From: Mesorhizobium sp. ORS 3359
Lineage (GTDB): Bacteria > Pseudomonadota > Alphaproteobacteria > Rhizobiales > Rhizobiaceae
Length of the DNA: 40,416 nucleotides
Direction: 5' to 3'
NCBI GenBank assembly: GCA_000824845.1
Contig: CCNC01000019.1
Span: forward strand, 1 to 40,416
Positions 1 through 8,332 of the stretch are shown here, piece by piece. Each line of letters begins with the position of its first letter. Position 1 is the stretch's first letter. The position numbers and the translations under genes are program-made. Below the pieces are notes generated by a model. It saw only the letters and a program-made list of their open reading frames with translations. It was not told the DNA's origin and did not search any database.

Positions 1-49
1 TTTTCCTGGAATTGCTCTACGCCGGGCGCCTCCAACAAGGTCAATCGCC

Positions 50-718
50 ATGGGCTACAGCCTCGACTTCGGCTGGCTTGCGAGTGCGGCGGGCGTGATC
101 GCGCGCGGCGCGGCGATGACGCTGCTTCTGATCGCCGTCACCACGCTCGCCGGGACCTTCTTCAGCATCCTCGGCGCCGCCGGCAAAAGAAACGGCCCCA
201 AGCCCCTGCAGGTGGCGATCGGCATTTATGTCGAGGTGATGCGCAACACGCCTTTCCTGGTGCAGCTGTTCTTCATCTTTTTCGGCCTGCCCAGCCTTGC
301 CATCAGGCTCGACCCGATCCTGGCCGCGATGCTGGCGATGACGCTGAACATGGCAGCCTACACGATCGAGATTGTCGGCGCCGGTCTCGACGCCGTGCCG
401 CGCGGCCAGACCGAAGCCGCCCTGGCGCTTGGCCTCAGGCCGCGTCAGGTGTTCATCAAGATCGTGCTGCCGCAGGCGCTGAAAGTGATCTACCCGGCGC
501 TGACCAGCCAGATCGTCATCATGATGCTGGAATCGGCCGTGGTGTCGCAGATCGCGGTGCGCGAGCTGACCTACGAGGCCGACATGCTGCAGGCCCGCAC
601 CTTCCGCGCCTTCGAGACCTATTTCGTGGTGACGATGGTCTATCTCGGCCTGTCAATGGGGTTGCGCCGGCTGCTCGTTTTCGGCGGACGCCGGGCGCTC
701 GGGGCAGGTGTGTCATGA
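50..718 (+). CDS. Polar amino-acid ABC transporter permease (HisM/GlnP type)
   Basis: Inner-membrane permease of a polar amino-acid uptake ABC transporter, 222 residues, the usual length for this family. The sequence shows several hydrophobic segments, the conserved N-terminal 'RNTPFLVQLFFIFFGLP' stretch near residues 65-81, and an EAA loop (TEAALALGLRP...VLPQAL, about residues 123-146) that contacts the ATPase. The reading frame is open to the left edge of the window; the ATG at 50 is chosen because AAGG lies 9 bp upstream and the protein then starts like family members, but an upstream start cannot be excluded. It overlaps the next permease by 4 bp (ATGA), so the two are translationally coupled and probably form a heterodimer. 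The binding protein and ATPase are not downstream and are presumably upstream of the window. Substrate unknown. Confidence 0.9.
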   Translation: MGYSLDFGWLASAAGVIARGAAMTLLLIAVTTLAGTFFSILGAAGKRNGPKPLQVAIGIYVEVMRNTPFLVQLFFIFFGLPSLAIRLDPILAAMLAMTLNMAAYTIEIVGAGLDAVPRGQTEAALALGLRPRQVFIKIVLPQALKVIYPALTSQIVIMMLESAVVSQIAVRELTYEADMLQARTFRAFETYFVVTMVYLGLSMGLRRLLVFGGRRALGAGVS

Positions 719-1359
719 TCGAATTCACCTTCTGGGACATCGTCCGCAACCTTTTGCTCGCCGCGCGCTGGACGGTGCTTTTGTCGCTCGCCGCCTTCAT
801 GGGCGGCGCGCTGGTCGGGCTGGTGGTGTTGTTCTTCCGCATCGCCCGGAACAAATGGGTGAAGCGGGTTGCGTCCGGCTACATCGCGCTGTTCCAGGGG
901 ACGCCGCTTTTGATGCAGCTCTTCCTGATGTTCTTCGGCCTGCCGATGCTGGGGCTGCGCATCGAGCCGTGGACGGCGGCGGTGCTCGGGCTGACCTTCT
1001 TCGCCAGCGCCTATCTGGCCGAGATCTGGCGCAGCGGCGTCGACGCGCTGCCGCGCGGCCAGTGGGACGCCGGCGCCAGCCTTGGCCTGCACTATCTGCA
1101 GGAGCTTAGGCTGATCATCCTGCCGCAAGCCTTCGCTATCACCCGCGCGCCGACCGTCGGCTTCCTGGTGCAGCTCATCAAATCGACGGCGCTGACCTCG
1201 ATCATCGGCTTCGAGGAGCTGGTCAGAACCTCCAACGCCATCAACAACGCGACCTTCGAGCCGTTCAAGGTCTACGGGCTGGTGGCGCTGATCTTCTTCG
1301 TCATGTGCTTCCCGCTGACGCAATATGCGCGGCGGCTGGAGCGCGCGGCGGTTCACTGA
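715..1359 (+). CDS. Polar amino-acid ABC transporter permease, second subunit
   Basis: Second inner-membrane permease of the amino-acid importer, 214 residues. It has the family signature 'FQGTPLLMQLFLMFFGLP' about residues 60-77 and a modified EAA loop (DAGASLGLHYLQELRLIILPQAF). The start ATG overlaps the TGA of the preceding permease in an ATGA junction (715-718). It is the last gene of its operon: 42 bp later the convergent MATE gene ends. The pairing of two similar permeases is typical of glutamate/glutamine/histidine or opine-type importers; the exact ligand cannot be read from permeases. Confidence 0.9.
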   Translation: MIEFTFWDIVRNLLLAARWTVLLSLAAFMGGALVGLVVLFFRIARNKWVKRVASGYIALFQGTPLLMQLFLMFFGLPMLGLRIEPWTAAVLGLTFFASAYLAEIWRSGVDALPRGQWDAGASLGLHYLQELRLIILPQAFAITRAPTVGFLVQLIKSTALTSIIGFEELVRTSNAINNATFEPFKVYGLVALIFFVMCFPLTQYARRLERAAVH

Positions 1360-1401
1360 GCCGGCGAAAGGCTGCCGACCGGACCGGCAACCTTTTGTCG
1401 A

Positions 1402-2805
1402 TCAATGGCCGAAGGCGAGCTGCGGCGCGATACGGTCGCGCCTGAGCCAGCGCGCCAGGAGCAGGCCCGCCACGACAGCCAGGCCCGTTGCCAGGCCGAT
1501 CCAGATGCCGACGCCGTTCAGGCCGAAATGGAAGGCAAGCAGCACGCCGAGCGGCAGGCCGACGCCCCAGTAGCCGATAGCGGCATAGATCATCGGCACC
1601 TTGGTGTCGTGCAGGCCGCGCAGCATGCCGGCGGCGACCGCCTGGGCGCCGTCGAAGATCTGGAACAATGCCGCGAACACCAGGAACGACACGGCAAGCG
1701 TGATCACCCTGGCATTGGCCGGATCGGCAAGGTCGATGAAGGCGCTGATCAGGGCGTGCGGCCACAGGATCATCACAAGGCCCATCAGTGCCATGAAGGA
1801 GACGCCGATGACGAAGGCGGTCCAGCCGGCGCGCGACACGCCTTCCGGATTGCCGGCGCCATGCGCCAGGCCGACCCGAACCGTGACCGCCTGGTTGAGG
1901 CCAAGCGGCACCATGAAGGAGATCGAGGCGATCTGGATGGCGATGGCGTGGGCGGCGAGCGAATCCGCGTCGATCAGGCCCATGAGCAGAGCCGCCGCAT
2001 TGAAGATCGTCACCTCGAAGGCGAGGATGCCGGCGATCGGCAGGCCGAGCCGCAGCAGGCCGCGGAAGCGCGGCCAGTCGGAGCGCCAGAAGCGGCCGAA
2101 CAGACGGTAGCGGCGGAATTTTTTCTCCAGCATCACCACCGCCGCCAGGCCGATGAACATCAGCGTGCTGGACAGAGTGGTGGCGAGACCGGAGCCGGCG
2201 ATGCCCATCGATTTGACGCCGAGATTGCCGAACATGAACACCCAGTTGAAGAAGGCGTTGCAGGCGACCGCGACGAAAACGATGACCAGTGCCCAGCCCG
2301 GCCGCTCCAGCGCCGAGATGAAGGAGCGCAGCACGATGTAGCCATAGAAGGGCAGCACCGCCCATTGCAGCCAGTGCAGATAGATGCCGGCCTGATGCGC
2401 GAGCTCCGGCTTCTGGCCCATGGCCAGAAGCACCTCTTCGCCATGCGAGAGGAAAATCCAGATCGGGAGAGAGATCAGGATCGCCAGCCACAGGCCCTGT
2501 CGCACGGTGCGGCGCAGGTCGCGCACCGAATGGCGATGGCGGCCGAGCTCGGTCGCCATCATTGGCGAGGTCGCCAGCATGAGGCCCAAGCCGAAGATCA
2601 GTGGCATGAAATAGAGGTTGGAGCCGAGCGCGCCGGCGGCGAGCGTATCCGGCCCCAGCCGACCCATCATCATAACGTCGGTCGCGGTCATGGCCGTCTG
2701 GCCGAGATTGGTCAGCACCATCGGCCAGGCAAGCGCGATCGTCGCCTTGATTTCCTGACGCCAAAGGTTTTCCGGCGCGAGGGCGCCGGTTTCGATAGCA
2801 GACAT
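1402..2805 (-). CDS. MATE family multidrug efflux transporter
   Basis: Probable Na+ or H+ coupled exporter of the MATE (NorM) family in the inner membrane, 467 residues, full length for the family (about 12 membrane segments). The N-terminal half carries the typical start of family members (WRQEIKATIALAWPMVLTNL, about residues 14-33) followed by 'MGRLGPDTLAAGALG', and the C-terminal half repeats the fold. The ATG at 2805 has only a weak purine-rich RBS (AAGAGCGGAA). It is transcribed alone, divergently from the AraC-type regulator; the shared 246-bp spacer holds a 14-bp palindrome and a tandem octamer that could be an operator. Substrate cannot be deduced. Confidence 0.9.
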   Translation of the reverse strand: MSAIETGALAPENLWRQEIKATIALAWPMVLTNLGQTAMTATDVMMMGRLGPDTLAAGALGSNLYFMPLIFGLGLMLATSPMMATELGRHRHSVRDLRRTVRQGLWLAILISLPIWIFLSHGEEVLLAMGQKPELAHQAGIYLHWLQWAVLPFYGYIVLRSFISALERPGWALVIVFVAVACNAFFNWVFMFGNLGVKSMGIAGSGLATTLSSTLMFIGLAAVVMLEKKFRRYRLFGRFWRSDWPRFRGLLRLGLPIAGILAFEVTIFNAAALLMGLIDADSLAAHAIAIQIASISFMVPLGLNQAVTVRVGLAHGAGNPEGVSRAGWTAFVIGVSFMALMGLVMILWPHALISAFIDLADPANARVITLAVSFLVFAALFQIFDGAQAVAAGMLRGLHDTKVPMIYAAIGYWGVGLPLGVLLAFHFGLNGVGIWIGLATGLAVVAGLLLARWLRRDRIAPQLAFGH

Positions 2806-2861
2806 TGTTCCGCTCTTTCAGAACACGGCGCGTCGGCAAAAAAGGGCCGGAAGCCGTACAC

Positions 2862-2884
2862 AATGGCGCAAAATGGCGCCATTT
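2862..2884. promoter_or_regulatory. Candidate operator: 10-bp-spaced direct repeats plus 14-bp palindrome
   Basis: In the spacer between the MATE gene and the divergent AraC regulator, the octamer AATGGCGC occurs at 2862-2869 and again at 2872-2879, exactly one helical turn apart. The second copy is the left half of a perfect palindrome AAATGGCGCCATTT (2871-2884). It lies 57-79 bp upstream of the MATE start codon, a normal place for an operator. The site is seen in the sequence; its function is inference. Confidence 0.4.
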
Positions 2885-3051
2885 GCGTCGCCTTGTGAAC
2901 GAAACGCGACATGTTGGCAAGGGAGGAGGTCCGGGGAGCGATTGATCCAGGCAGAGCCCGGATTCCGTGACGCCTCTTTCATTTGCCGCCCGTAGGCTGC
3001 TACGGATGCCCCCGGGCATGCGCAGCCGGCGCGCCATGCCGGGAGGAATGG

Positions 3052-3969
3052 ATGCCGTTCAGGCGCAGAAAGAACACAGCCGCGATTCCGCGCACGGCGC
3101 CCGCCTTCGAGCATATCGTGACGGAGGCGAGCGAGAGTTTCCTGTGGCGGCTGGACGATTATCCCTGGGAGCGCAACGTCTGGAATTTCCATCCGGAATA
3201 CGAAATCCATCTGCTCCGGAAATCGTCCGGCGTGGTGCTGGTCGGCGACCATATCGGCGAGTTCGGGCCGGGCTACCTGACCATCGTCGGCGGCGGGCTG
3301 CCGCATGACTGGGTGACGGCGGTGCAGCCGGGCGAGCTGATCGAGGGGCGCGATATCGTGCTGCAATTCGACCCCGAGCGGCTCCGCGGCTCTTCAGGGC
3401 TGCTGCCGGAGCTGCGCGAGCTGGAGCCGTTCCTGGAGCGCTCGCTGCGCGGCATGGTCTTCCACGGCCAGACGGCACTCGACGGCGCCGAGCTGATGGA
3501 ACGGATGGGCGAGGTGCATGGCCTGGCGCGGTTCCGTATGTTCCTCGAGCTGCTCGGCCTGCTGGCCACCACCGACGAATACGCGCTGTTGTCGTCGCCG
3601 GATTTCTCCCCGCTGCTCGACGCGGAGTCGCTCGACATCATCCAGCGCTCGCTGACCTATCTGTTCCAGCATTTCGCCGAGGACCTGAAGCTGCCGGACG
3701 TGGCCGCCTTGGCTGGCATGAGCGAAAGCACGTTCTCGCGCTTCTTCCAGAAGAACACCGGCAACTCCTTCAGCGACCATGTCGCCAAGCTGAGGCTCTG
3801 GCAGGCCTGCAAGCTGCTCGCGGACACCGAGATCCCGATCACCGACATCTGTTTCCAGGTCGGCTATATGAACATCTCGAACTTCAACCGCGCCTTCCTG
3901 CGCAAGCACAAGATGACGCCGTCATCCTACCGCAAGCTGTCGCGGCAGCGGCTGACACTAAGGGCGTGA
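3052..3969 (+). CDS. AraC family transcriptional regulator
   Basis: Transcription regulator of 305 residues. The N-terminal two-thirds looks like a cupin sensor domain (WNFHPEYEIHLL... with HDWV further on). The C-terminal 100 residues are a double helix-turn-helix AraC domain: LPDVAALAGMSESTFSRFF for the first HTH and ITDICFQVGYMNISNFNRAF for the second, ending with the family P-x-x-Y-R motif. The start at 3052 is preferred over the in-frame ATG at 2983 because GGGAGGA lies 4-5 bp upstream and the extra 23 residues are Cys/Pro-rich and unlike the family. It sits directly upstream of the polyol/sugar ABC operon on the same strand and is the likely sugar-responsive activator of it; this is inferred from position. 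Confidence 0.88.
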   Translation: MPFRRRKNTAAIPRTAPAFEHIVTEASESFLWRLDDYPWERNVWNFHPEYEIHLLRKSSGVVLVGDHIGEFGPGYLTIVGGGLPHDWVTAVQPGELIEGRDIVLQFDPERLRGSSGLLPELRELEPFLERSLRGMVFHGQTALDGAELMERMGEVHGLARFRMFLELLGLLATTDEYALLSSPDFSPLLDAESLDIIQRSLTYLFQHFAEDLKLPDVAALAGMSESTFSRFFQKNTGNSFSDHVAKLRLWQACKLLADTEIPITDICFQVGYMNISNFNRAFLRKHKMTPSSYRKLSRQRLTLRA

Positions 3970-4207
3970 CGCAGCCGATACCCGCCCACCTCCGATTGCA
4001 CTGATACTCGTGTGACGAGCAGACTCTGCCGGTGACATTTTTTGCGGCGCACAATGCATAAAAGTACATGTCTGCTGCAACGGGGCTTCTAGTCTCGCCT
4101 TCTCCAACTGCTCATTTTGGCGACGGGTGACAGGTCAGACGGGCGACGGTGAGGGTCGCTTGGCCAAGGATCTGCCGCTTCGCGACTGTTCCTGGAGGAG
4201 AAAATCA
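3970..4207. other. Leader/promoter region of the first sugar ABC operon
   Basis: A 238-bp spacer between the AraC regulator and the binding-protein gene. It is AT-richer than its surroundings around 4036-4072. It contains a 7-bp inverted repeat AGCAGAC / GTCTGCT (4018-4024 and 4070-4076, 45 bp apart), which could be AraC-type half sites, but spacing and length make this weak. A good Shine-Dalgarno (GGAGGAG, 4194-4200) precedes the binding-protein ATG. No convincing -35/-10 pair was identified. Confidence 0.35.
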
Positions 4208-5482
4208 ATGAAATCATATCGGCTCGCTGCCAGCCTCGGCGCAGCGTTCGTGCTTACCGCTTCCGTTTCAACCGCTGCACTTGCGCAGGCGCCCGTATGC
4301 TCGGCGCCGGTCAAGGTGCTGGCGCAGCCGCGCGACGGGCTGACGCTTCTGGAAGACTCCAAGGACGAGTTCAAGAAACTCTCCGGCGCCTCGTTCCAGA
4401 TCGACTATCTCAACGAGAACGACCGCCGCGCCAAGTCGCGCGCCGATGCTTCCACCGTCGGCAATTACAACGTCTACTATGTCGACGAGGCCAATGTGGC
4501 GCTGTTCGCCTCCTCGGGCTGGATCGTGCCGCTGGCCGATTATTATCCGGCTGACTACGACTATGCCGATTTCGATCCGGGCCGCCAGAAGGTTGCCACC
4601 TATGACGGCAAGGTCTGGTTCGCGCCGCTGACCGGCGGCGGCGACCTGATGGTCTATCGCAAGGACGTGCTGGAGGCCGCCGGCATCCAGCCGCCGAAGA
4701 CGCTGGACGAGCTGATCGCCGACGTGCCGAAGCTGACCAATGCCGACAAGGGCATATACGGCATCGCGCTGCGCGGCGCGCGCGGCTCGGGCGCCAATGT
4801 CTGGCGCTGGATGCCGTTCTTCAAGGCTTATGGCGGCAAGTGGTTCGACGGCGACAAGCCGGCTTTCAATTCGGACGCCGCCGTGAAGGCGACGGAGACC
4901 TATCTGAAGCTGTTCAAGGACTCGGCGCCCGGCACGCAGACCGGCAGCTGGGATGAATCGACCGGCGCCTTCCTCTCCGGCCAGGTCGCCATCCTCGTCG
5001 AATCGACGCCGCTGTCGGGCATGGCGGTCGACCCGAAGACCTCGCAGGTGGTCGGCAAGGTCGGCTTCCTGCCGCCGCCCTCGCCGCTGCCCGGCGGCGG
5101 CTACGGCCATGGGCTCGCCATCGGCACCAAGGCCAATGCGGATGACGCGGCGAAGAAATGCGCCGGCCTGTTCATCGCCTGGGCGACGTCGAAGGAGAAC
5201 GAGAAGCGCCGGCTCGACGCGCATCAGTTCGGCGAGCTGAACCGCACCAGCGTGCTCTCCAGCAAGGAGTTCGCCGACATCTACGGCGCCGATCTCGGCC
5301 AGGCTCTGGCCGAAACCGGCAAGGTGACGGCGGTGAACTTCTGGCAGGATCCGCGCTGGCCCGATCTCGGCGACCGCTGGGGCATCATCCTGGAAGAACT
5401 GGTCACCGGCACGCGCACCGACATCAAGGGCGGCCTCAATGAGCTCGAGGCCTATGCCAACGAGCTGGTGAAGAAGAAGTAA
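4208..5482 (+). CDS. Sugar/polyol ABC transporter substrate-binding protein
   Basis: Periplasmic solute-binding protein (extracellular family 1), 424 residues. The start at 4208 is chosen over an in-frame start at 4127 because GGAGGAG lies 7 bp upstream and translation then begins with a clean signal peptide (MKSYRLAASLGAAFVLTASV, cut near ALA-QA, residues 26-27). The mature part has the expected pattern: DYLNENDRR-type N-lobe, 'DEANVALFASSGWIVPLADY', 'LTGGGDLMVYRKDVLEAAGI', and a C-terminal helix. It is the first gene of an operon with two permeases, a polyol dehydrogenase and an ATPase, so the ligand is probably a sugar alcohol or related pentose/hexose. A strong stem-loop follows the stop codon. 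Confidence 0.88.
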   Translation: MKSYRLAASLGAAFVLTASVSTAALAQAPVCSAPVKVLAQPRDGLTLLEDSKDEFKKLSGASFQIDYLNENDRRAKSRADASTVGNYNVYYVDEANVALFASSGWIVPLADYYPADYDYADFDPGRQKVATYDGKVWFAPLTGGGDLMVYRKDVLEAAGIQPPKTLDELIADVPKLTNADKGIYGIALRGARGSGANVWRWMPFFKAYGGKWFDGDKPAFNSDAAVKATETYLKLFKDSAPGTQTGSWDESTGAFLSGQVAILVESTPLSGMAVDPKTSQVVGKVGFLPPPSPLPGGGYGHGLAIGTKANADDAAKKCAGLFIAWATSKENEKRRLDAHQFGELNRTSVLSSKEFADIYGADLGQALAETGKVTAVNFWQDPRWPDLGDRWGIILEELVTGTRTDIKGGLNELEAYANELVKKK

Positions 5483-5490
5483 TCCTCCCG

Positions 5491-5544
5491 CCCGCGGCGC
5501 GCGGTCCACGGCATTCGAAGGAATGCCGGGATCCGCGCCGCGGG
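5491..5544 (+). promoter_or_regulatory. Two-tier stem-loop between binding-protein and permease genes
   Basis: An outer 11-bp perfect stem, CCCGCGGCGCG (5491-5501) with CGCGCCGCGGG (5534-5544), encloses an inner hairpin GGCATTC-GAAG-GAATGCC (5510-5527). No T-run follows, so it is unlikely to be a simple terminator. It fits a processed or stabilised mRNA 3' end that keeps binding-protein transcript in excess over permease transcript; a similar hairpin sits in the same place in the second operon (16962-16989). Confidence 0.55.
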
Positions 5545-5583
5545 TTTCATATCAGCGACCACATTACCTCCCGAGGATAGGCA

Positions 5584-6450
5584 ATGCGCCGACGCTCTTC
5601 CCTGCCGGTCACATTTCTGGTTCCCACCCTCGCCATCCTTCTGGTGCTGTCGATGGTGCCGACGCTCTACGCCATCGTGATCGCGCTGCAGAATCGCGAG
5701 CTGAGCGCGCCGGGCTATTCCTGGGTGTGGTTCTCGAACTTCGCCGATCTCTTCAGCGACCGCCGTTTCCTCAACGCCGTCTGGGTGTCGGTGAAATGGG
5801 AGATCGTCACCGTCGTGGCGACGATGGTGGTGGCGATCGGGCTCGGCGTGCTGATGTTCGAGGTCGCCGGCCCACGCCTGCGCAATTTCTACTGCCTGCT
5901 GTTCATCATCCCGGTGCTTTTGCCGCGCGTCTCGGCGGCCTTCGTCTGGAAGTTCGCCTATCACCCGCTCTACGGCATCGCCACCTATCCCTACCGGCTA
6001 ATCACCGGCGGGCTGATCTTCGATCCGCTGTCCAAGCCCGGCTCAGCGCTCTTCGCCGTCGCTTCGGTAGATGTCTGGCAATGGGGGCTGTTCTTCGCCG
6101 TCATCGTGCTGAAGCTGCTCGAAACCTTGCCGCCGCAGCCGATCGAGGCGGCCAGGCTCGACCACGCCAAGCGCTGGCAGATCCATGCCTATGTGACGCT
6201 GCCGATGCTGAAGGCGCCGCTGATCAGCCTGATGTTCGTCAAAATGATCGAGTCGCTGCGCTCCTTCGACCTGATCTATGTGATGACGCGCGGCGGACCG
6301 GGCGTCGCGACCGAGACGCTCGACATGTACGCCTTCTCGCAGGGCTTCATCGAGTCCGGCAAGGTCTCCTATGCTTCGGCCATGGCGGTGCTGATGATGA
6401 TCGCGACCGTCATCACCTTCACCATGCTTTGGAAGCGGGTGCAGGCATGA
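5584..6450 (+). CDS. Sugar ABC transporter permease (MalF-like)
   Basis: Inner-membrane permease of a carbohydrate ABC importer (CUT1 type), 288 residues, about six membrane segments. The EAA loop reads PIEAARLDHAKRWQIHAYVTLP (about residues 192-213); the usual 'DGA' is 'DHA' here, a small departure from consensus at the ATPase interface. The start has a purine-rich RBS (CCGAGGATAGGC). It overlaps the following permease by 4 bp (ATGA at 6447-6450), so the two subunits are coupled. Confidence 0.9.
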   Translation: MRRRSSLPVTFLVPTLAILLVLSMVPTLYAIVIALQNRELSAPGYSWVWFSNFADLFSDRRFLNAVWVSVKWEIVTVVATMVVAIGLGVLMFEVAGPRLRNFYCLLFIIPVLLPRVSAAFVWKFAYHPLYGIATYPYRLITGGLIFDPLSKPGSALFAVASVDVWQWGLFFAVIVLKLLETLPPQPIEAARLDHAKRWQIHAYVTLPMLKAPLISLMFVKMIESLRSFDLIYVMTRGGPGVATETLDMYAFSQGFIESGKVSYASAMAVLMMIATVITFTMLWKRVQA

Positions 6451-7268
6451 AGACGATAAGACCAGGCCGCCTGATCGCGAAAACCATCCTGGCGCTGGCC
6501 GGGTTCCTGGCCGTGTTCCCGCTTCTCTGGACGGCGCTCAATGCGCTGAAGAACAATGTCGACATCATCACGCGCGTGCCGAAGGTGGTCTTCACGCCGA
6601 CGCTCGCCAATATCAGCTACATCCTCGGCCGCGACAGCGTGCTGACTGGGCTCTACAATTCCGCGGTCGCCTGCGGCGCGGCGGTGCTGATCGGCATCGT
6701 ACTCGGACTGCCGGCAGCCTATGCGGTGGCGCGCTATCCCAACCGCTTCGCCGGCGACATCCAGTTCTTCGTGCTTTCGCTGCGCTTCCTGCCGCCGGTG
6801 GCGGTCGCCATTCCGCTGATGGTGATCTGGCTGCAGGTCGGGCTCTACGACACGCTTCCCGCGCTGATCGTCACCTACTCGCTGCTGACCATTTCGGTGA
6901 TCATGTGGCTTGCGATCCCGGCCTTCCAGGGCGTGCCGAAGGAGATCGAGGAAGCGGCCTTCGTCGACGGCTACGGCGCCTATTCGGTGTTCTGGCGGAT
7001 CGCGCTTCCCGTCGCGGCGCGCTCGCTGATCGGCGCCGTCGCCTTCAGCTTCGTGCTGGTCTGGAACGAGTTCCTGATCGCGCTGATGCTGTCGAGCTCC
7101 AACGCCAAGACGCTGCCGATCGTGGCTTCCGAGCTGTCGCAGCAAGGCATGAACGTGCCTTGGGGCATCCTAAATGCCTCGGTGGTGCTTCTGTCGCTGC
7201 CGCCGCTGCTCTTCCTCGGTGTTTTGAGCGGCTTCCTGAATTCCGTTTTCCGGCAAAAGAAAAGTTGA
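6447..7268 (+). CDS. Sugar ABC transporter permease (MalG-like)
   Basis: Second permease of the CUT1-type importer, 273 residues. The ATG at 6447 overlaps the TGA of the preceding gene, which fixes the start; the longer open frame upstream is a shadow of the first permease. MalG family marks are visible: an N-terminal membrane segment with 'FPLLWTALNALKN', and the EAA loop EIEEAAFVDGYGAYSVFWRI followed by ALP. The next gene begins 14 bp after the stop, so transcription continues. Confidence 0.9.
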   Translation: MKTIRPGRLIAKTILALAGFLAVFPLLWTALNALKNNVDIITRVPKVVFTPTLANISYILGRDSVLTGLYNSAVACGAAVLIGIVLGLPAAYAVARYPNRFAGDIQFFVLSLRFLPPVAVAIPLMVIWLQVGLYDTLPALIVTYSLLTISVIMWLAIPAFQGVPKEIEEAAFVDGYGAYSVFWRIALPVAARSLIGAVAFSFVLVWNEFLIALMLSSSNAKTLPIVASELSQQGMNVPWGILNASVVLLSLPPLLFLGVLSGFLNSVFRQKKS

Positions 7269-7282
7269 AGTGAGGATACCCG

Positions 7283-8329
7283 ATGCGGGCACTGGTGCTT
7301 GAGAAAAAAGGCGAACTGTCGCTGCGCGAGATCGCGCTGCCGCAAGACGTCGGATCGGACGATGTTCGGATCGCCATCCACACGGTCGGCGTCTGCGGCA
7401 GCGACGTGCACTACTACACGCATGGCGCCATCGGCAGCTATATCGTGCGCCAGCCGATGGTGCTCGGCCATGAGGCCTCGGGAACGATCGTCGAGGTCGG
7501 CGCCAACGTCACGAACCTGAAGGTCGGCGACCGCGTCTGCATGGAGCCGGGCGTGCCGAATCTTTCATCGCGCGCGACGAAGCTCGGTATCTACAATGTC
7601 GACCCGGATGTCCGCTTCTGGGCGACGCCGCCGGTGCACGGCGTGCTCGCGCCATACGCGATCCATCCGGCGGCCTTCACCTACAAGCTACCGGACAATG
7701 TCTCCTTCGCCGAAGGCGCGATGGTCGAGCCTTTCGCCATCGGCATGCAGGCGGCGGCGCGCGCCCGCATTGTGCCGGGCGACGTCGCCGTCGTCGTCGG
7801 CTGCGGCCCGATCGGCATCATGATCGCGCTCGCCGCGCTGGCGGGCGGCTGTTCCAAGGTGCTGATCTCCGATTTTTCCGCGCCCAAGCTTGAGATCGCC
7901 GGCCAGTATGCAGGCATCGTGCCGGTCAATGTCGGCGAGCAGTCGCTGCTCGACGCGGTGCGGAGCGCGACGGACAATTGGGGCGCCGATATCGTGTTCG
8001 AGGCGAGCGGCAGCCCGAAGGCCTTCGCCAACCTGTTCGACATCGTGCGGCCAGGCGGCGCGGTGGTGCTGGTCGGGCTGCCGGTGGAGACGGTCGAGCT
8101 CAACGTTCCGGCGGCGATCTCCAAGGAAGTGCGCATCGAGACCGTGTTCCGCTATGCCAACATCTTCGACCGCGCCTTGCAGCTGATCGCCTCCGGCAAG
8201 GTCGATCTCAAGCCGCTGATCACCGGCACCTATGATTTCTCCGAAAGCATCAAGGCATTCGAGCGCGCGGCGCAAGGCAGGCCGCAGGACGTCAAGCTGC
8301 AGATCCTGCTGACCGGCGAGAAGGGATAA
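7283..8329 (+). CDS. Zinc-dependent polyol dehydrogenase (xylitol/sorbitol dehydrogenase family)
   Basis: Medium-chain dehydrogenase of 348 residues, probably oxidising a polyol such as xylitol to its 2-ketose with NAD+. Catalytic-zinc residues are present: C38 ([12 protein letters not shown]), H63-E64 (GHEASG) and E149 (VEPFAIG). The Rossmann motif VVGCGPIG lies at 171-178, followed by an Asp ([12 protein letters not shown]) that favours NAD+. The four Cys of the structural zinc site are absent: the segment after [11 protein letters not shown] has none, as in animal sorbitol dehydrogenase. Its position between permeases and ATPase of an ABC importer ties substrate uptake to oxidation. Xylitol dehydrogenase (D-xylulose reductase) is the best guess; sorbitol or another polyol is possible. 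Confidence 0.85.
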   Translation: MRALVLEKKGELSLREIALPQDVGSDDVRIAIHTVGVCGSDVHYYTHGAIGSYIVRQPMVLGHEASGTIVEVGANVTNLKVGDRVCMEPGVPNLSSRATKLGIYNVDPDVRFWATPPVHGVLAPYAIHPAAFTYKLPDNVSFAEGAMVEPFAIGMQAAARARIVPGDVAVVVGCGPIGIMIALAALAGGCSKVLISDFSAPKLEIAGQYAGIVPVNVGEQSLLDAVRSATDNWGADIVFEASGSPKAFANLFDIVRPGGAVVLVGLPVETVELNVPAAISKEVRIETVFRYANIFDRALQLIASGKVDLKPLITGTYDFSESIKAFERAAQGRPQDVKLQILLTGEKG

Positions 8330-8332
8330 GGC

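Noticed and set aside
1..49. Tail of an upstream gene before the first permease
   Set aside because: The 49 bases are open in all three plus frames, and nothing in them identifies a protein, so no partial gene was called.
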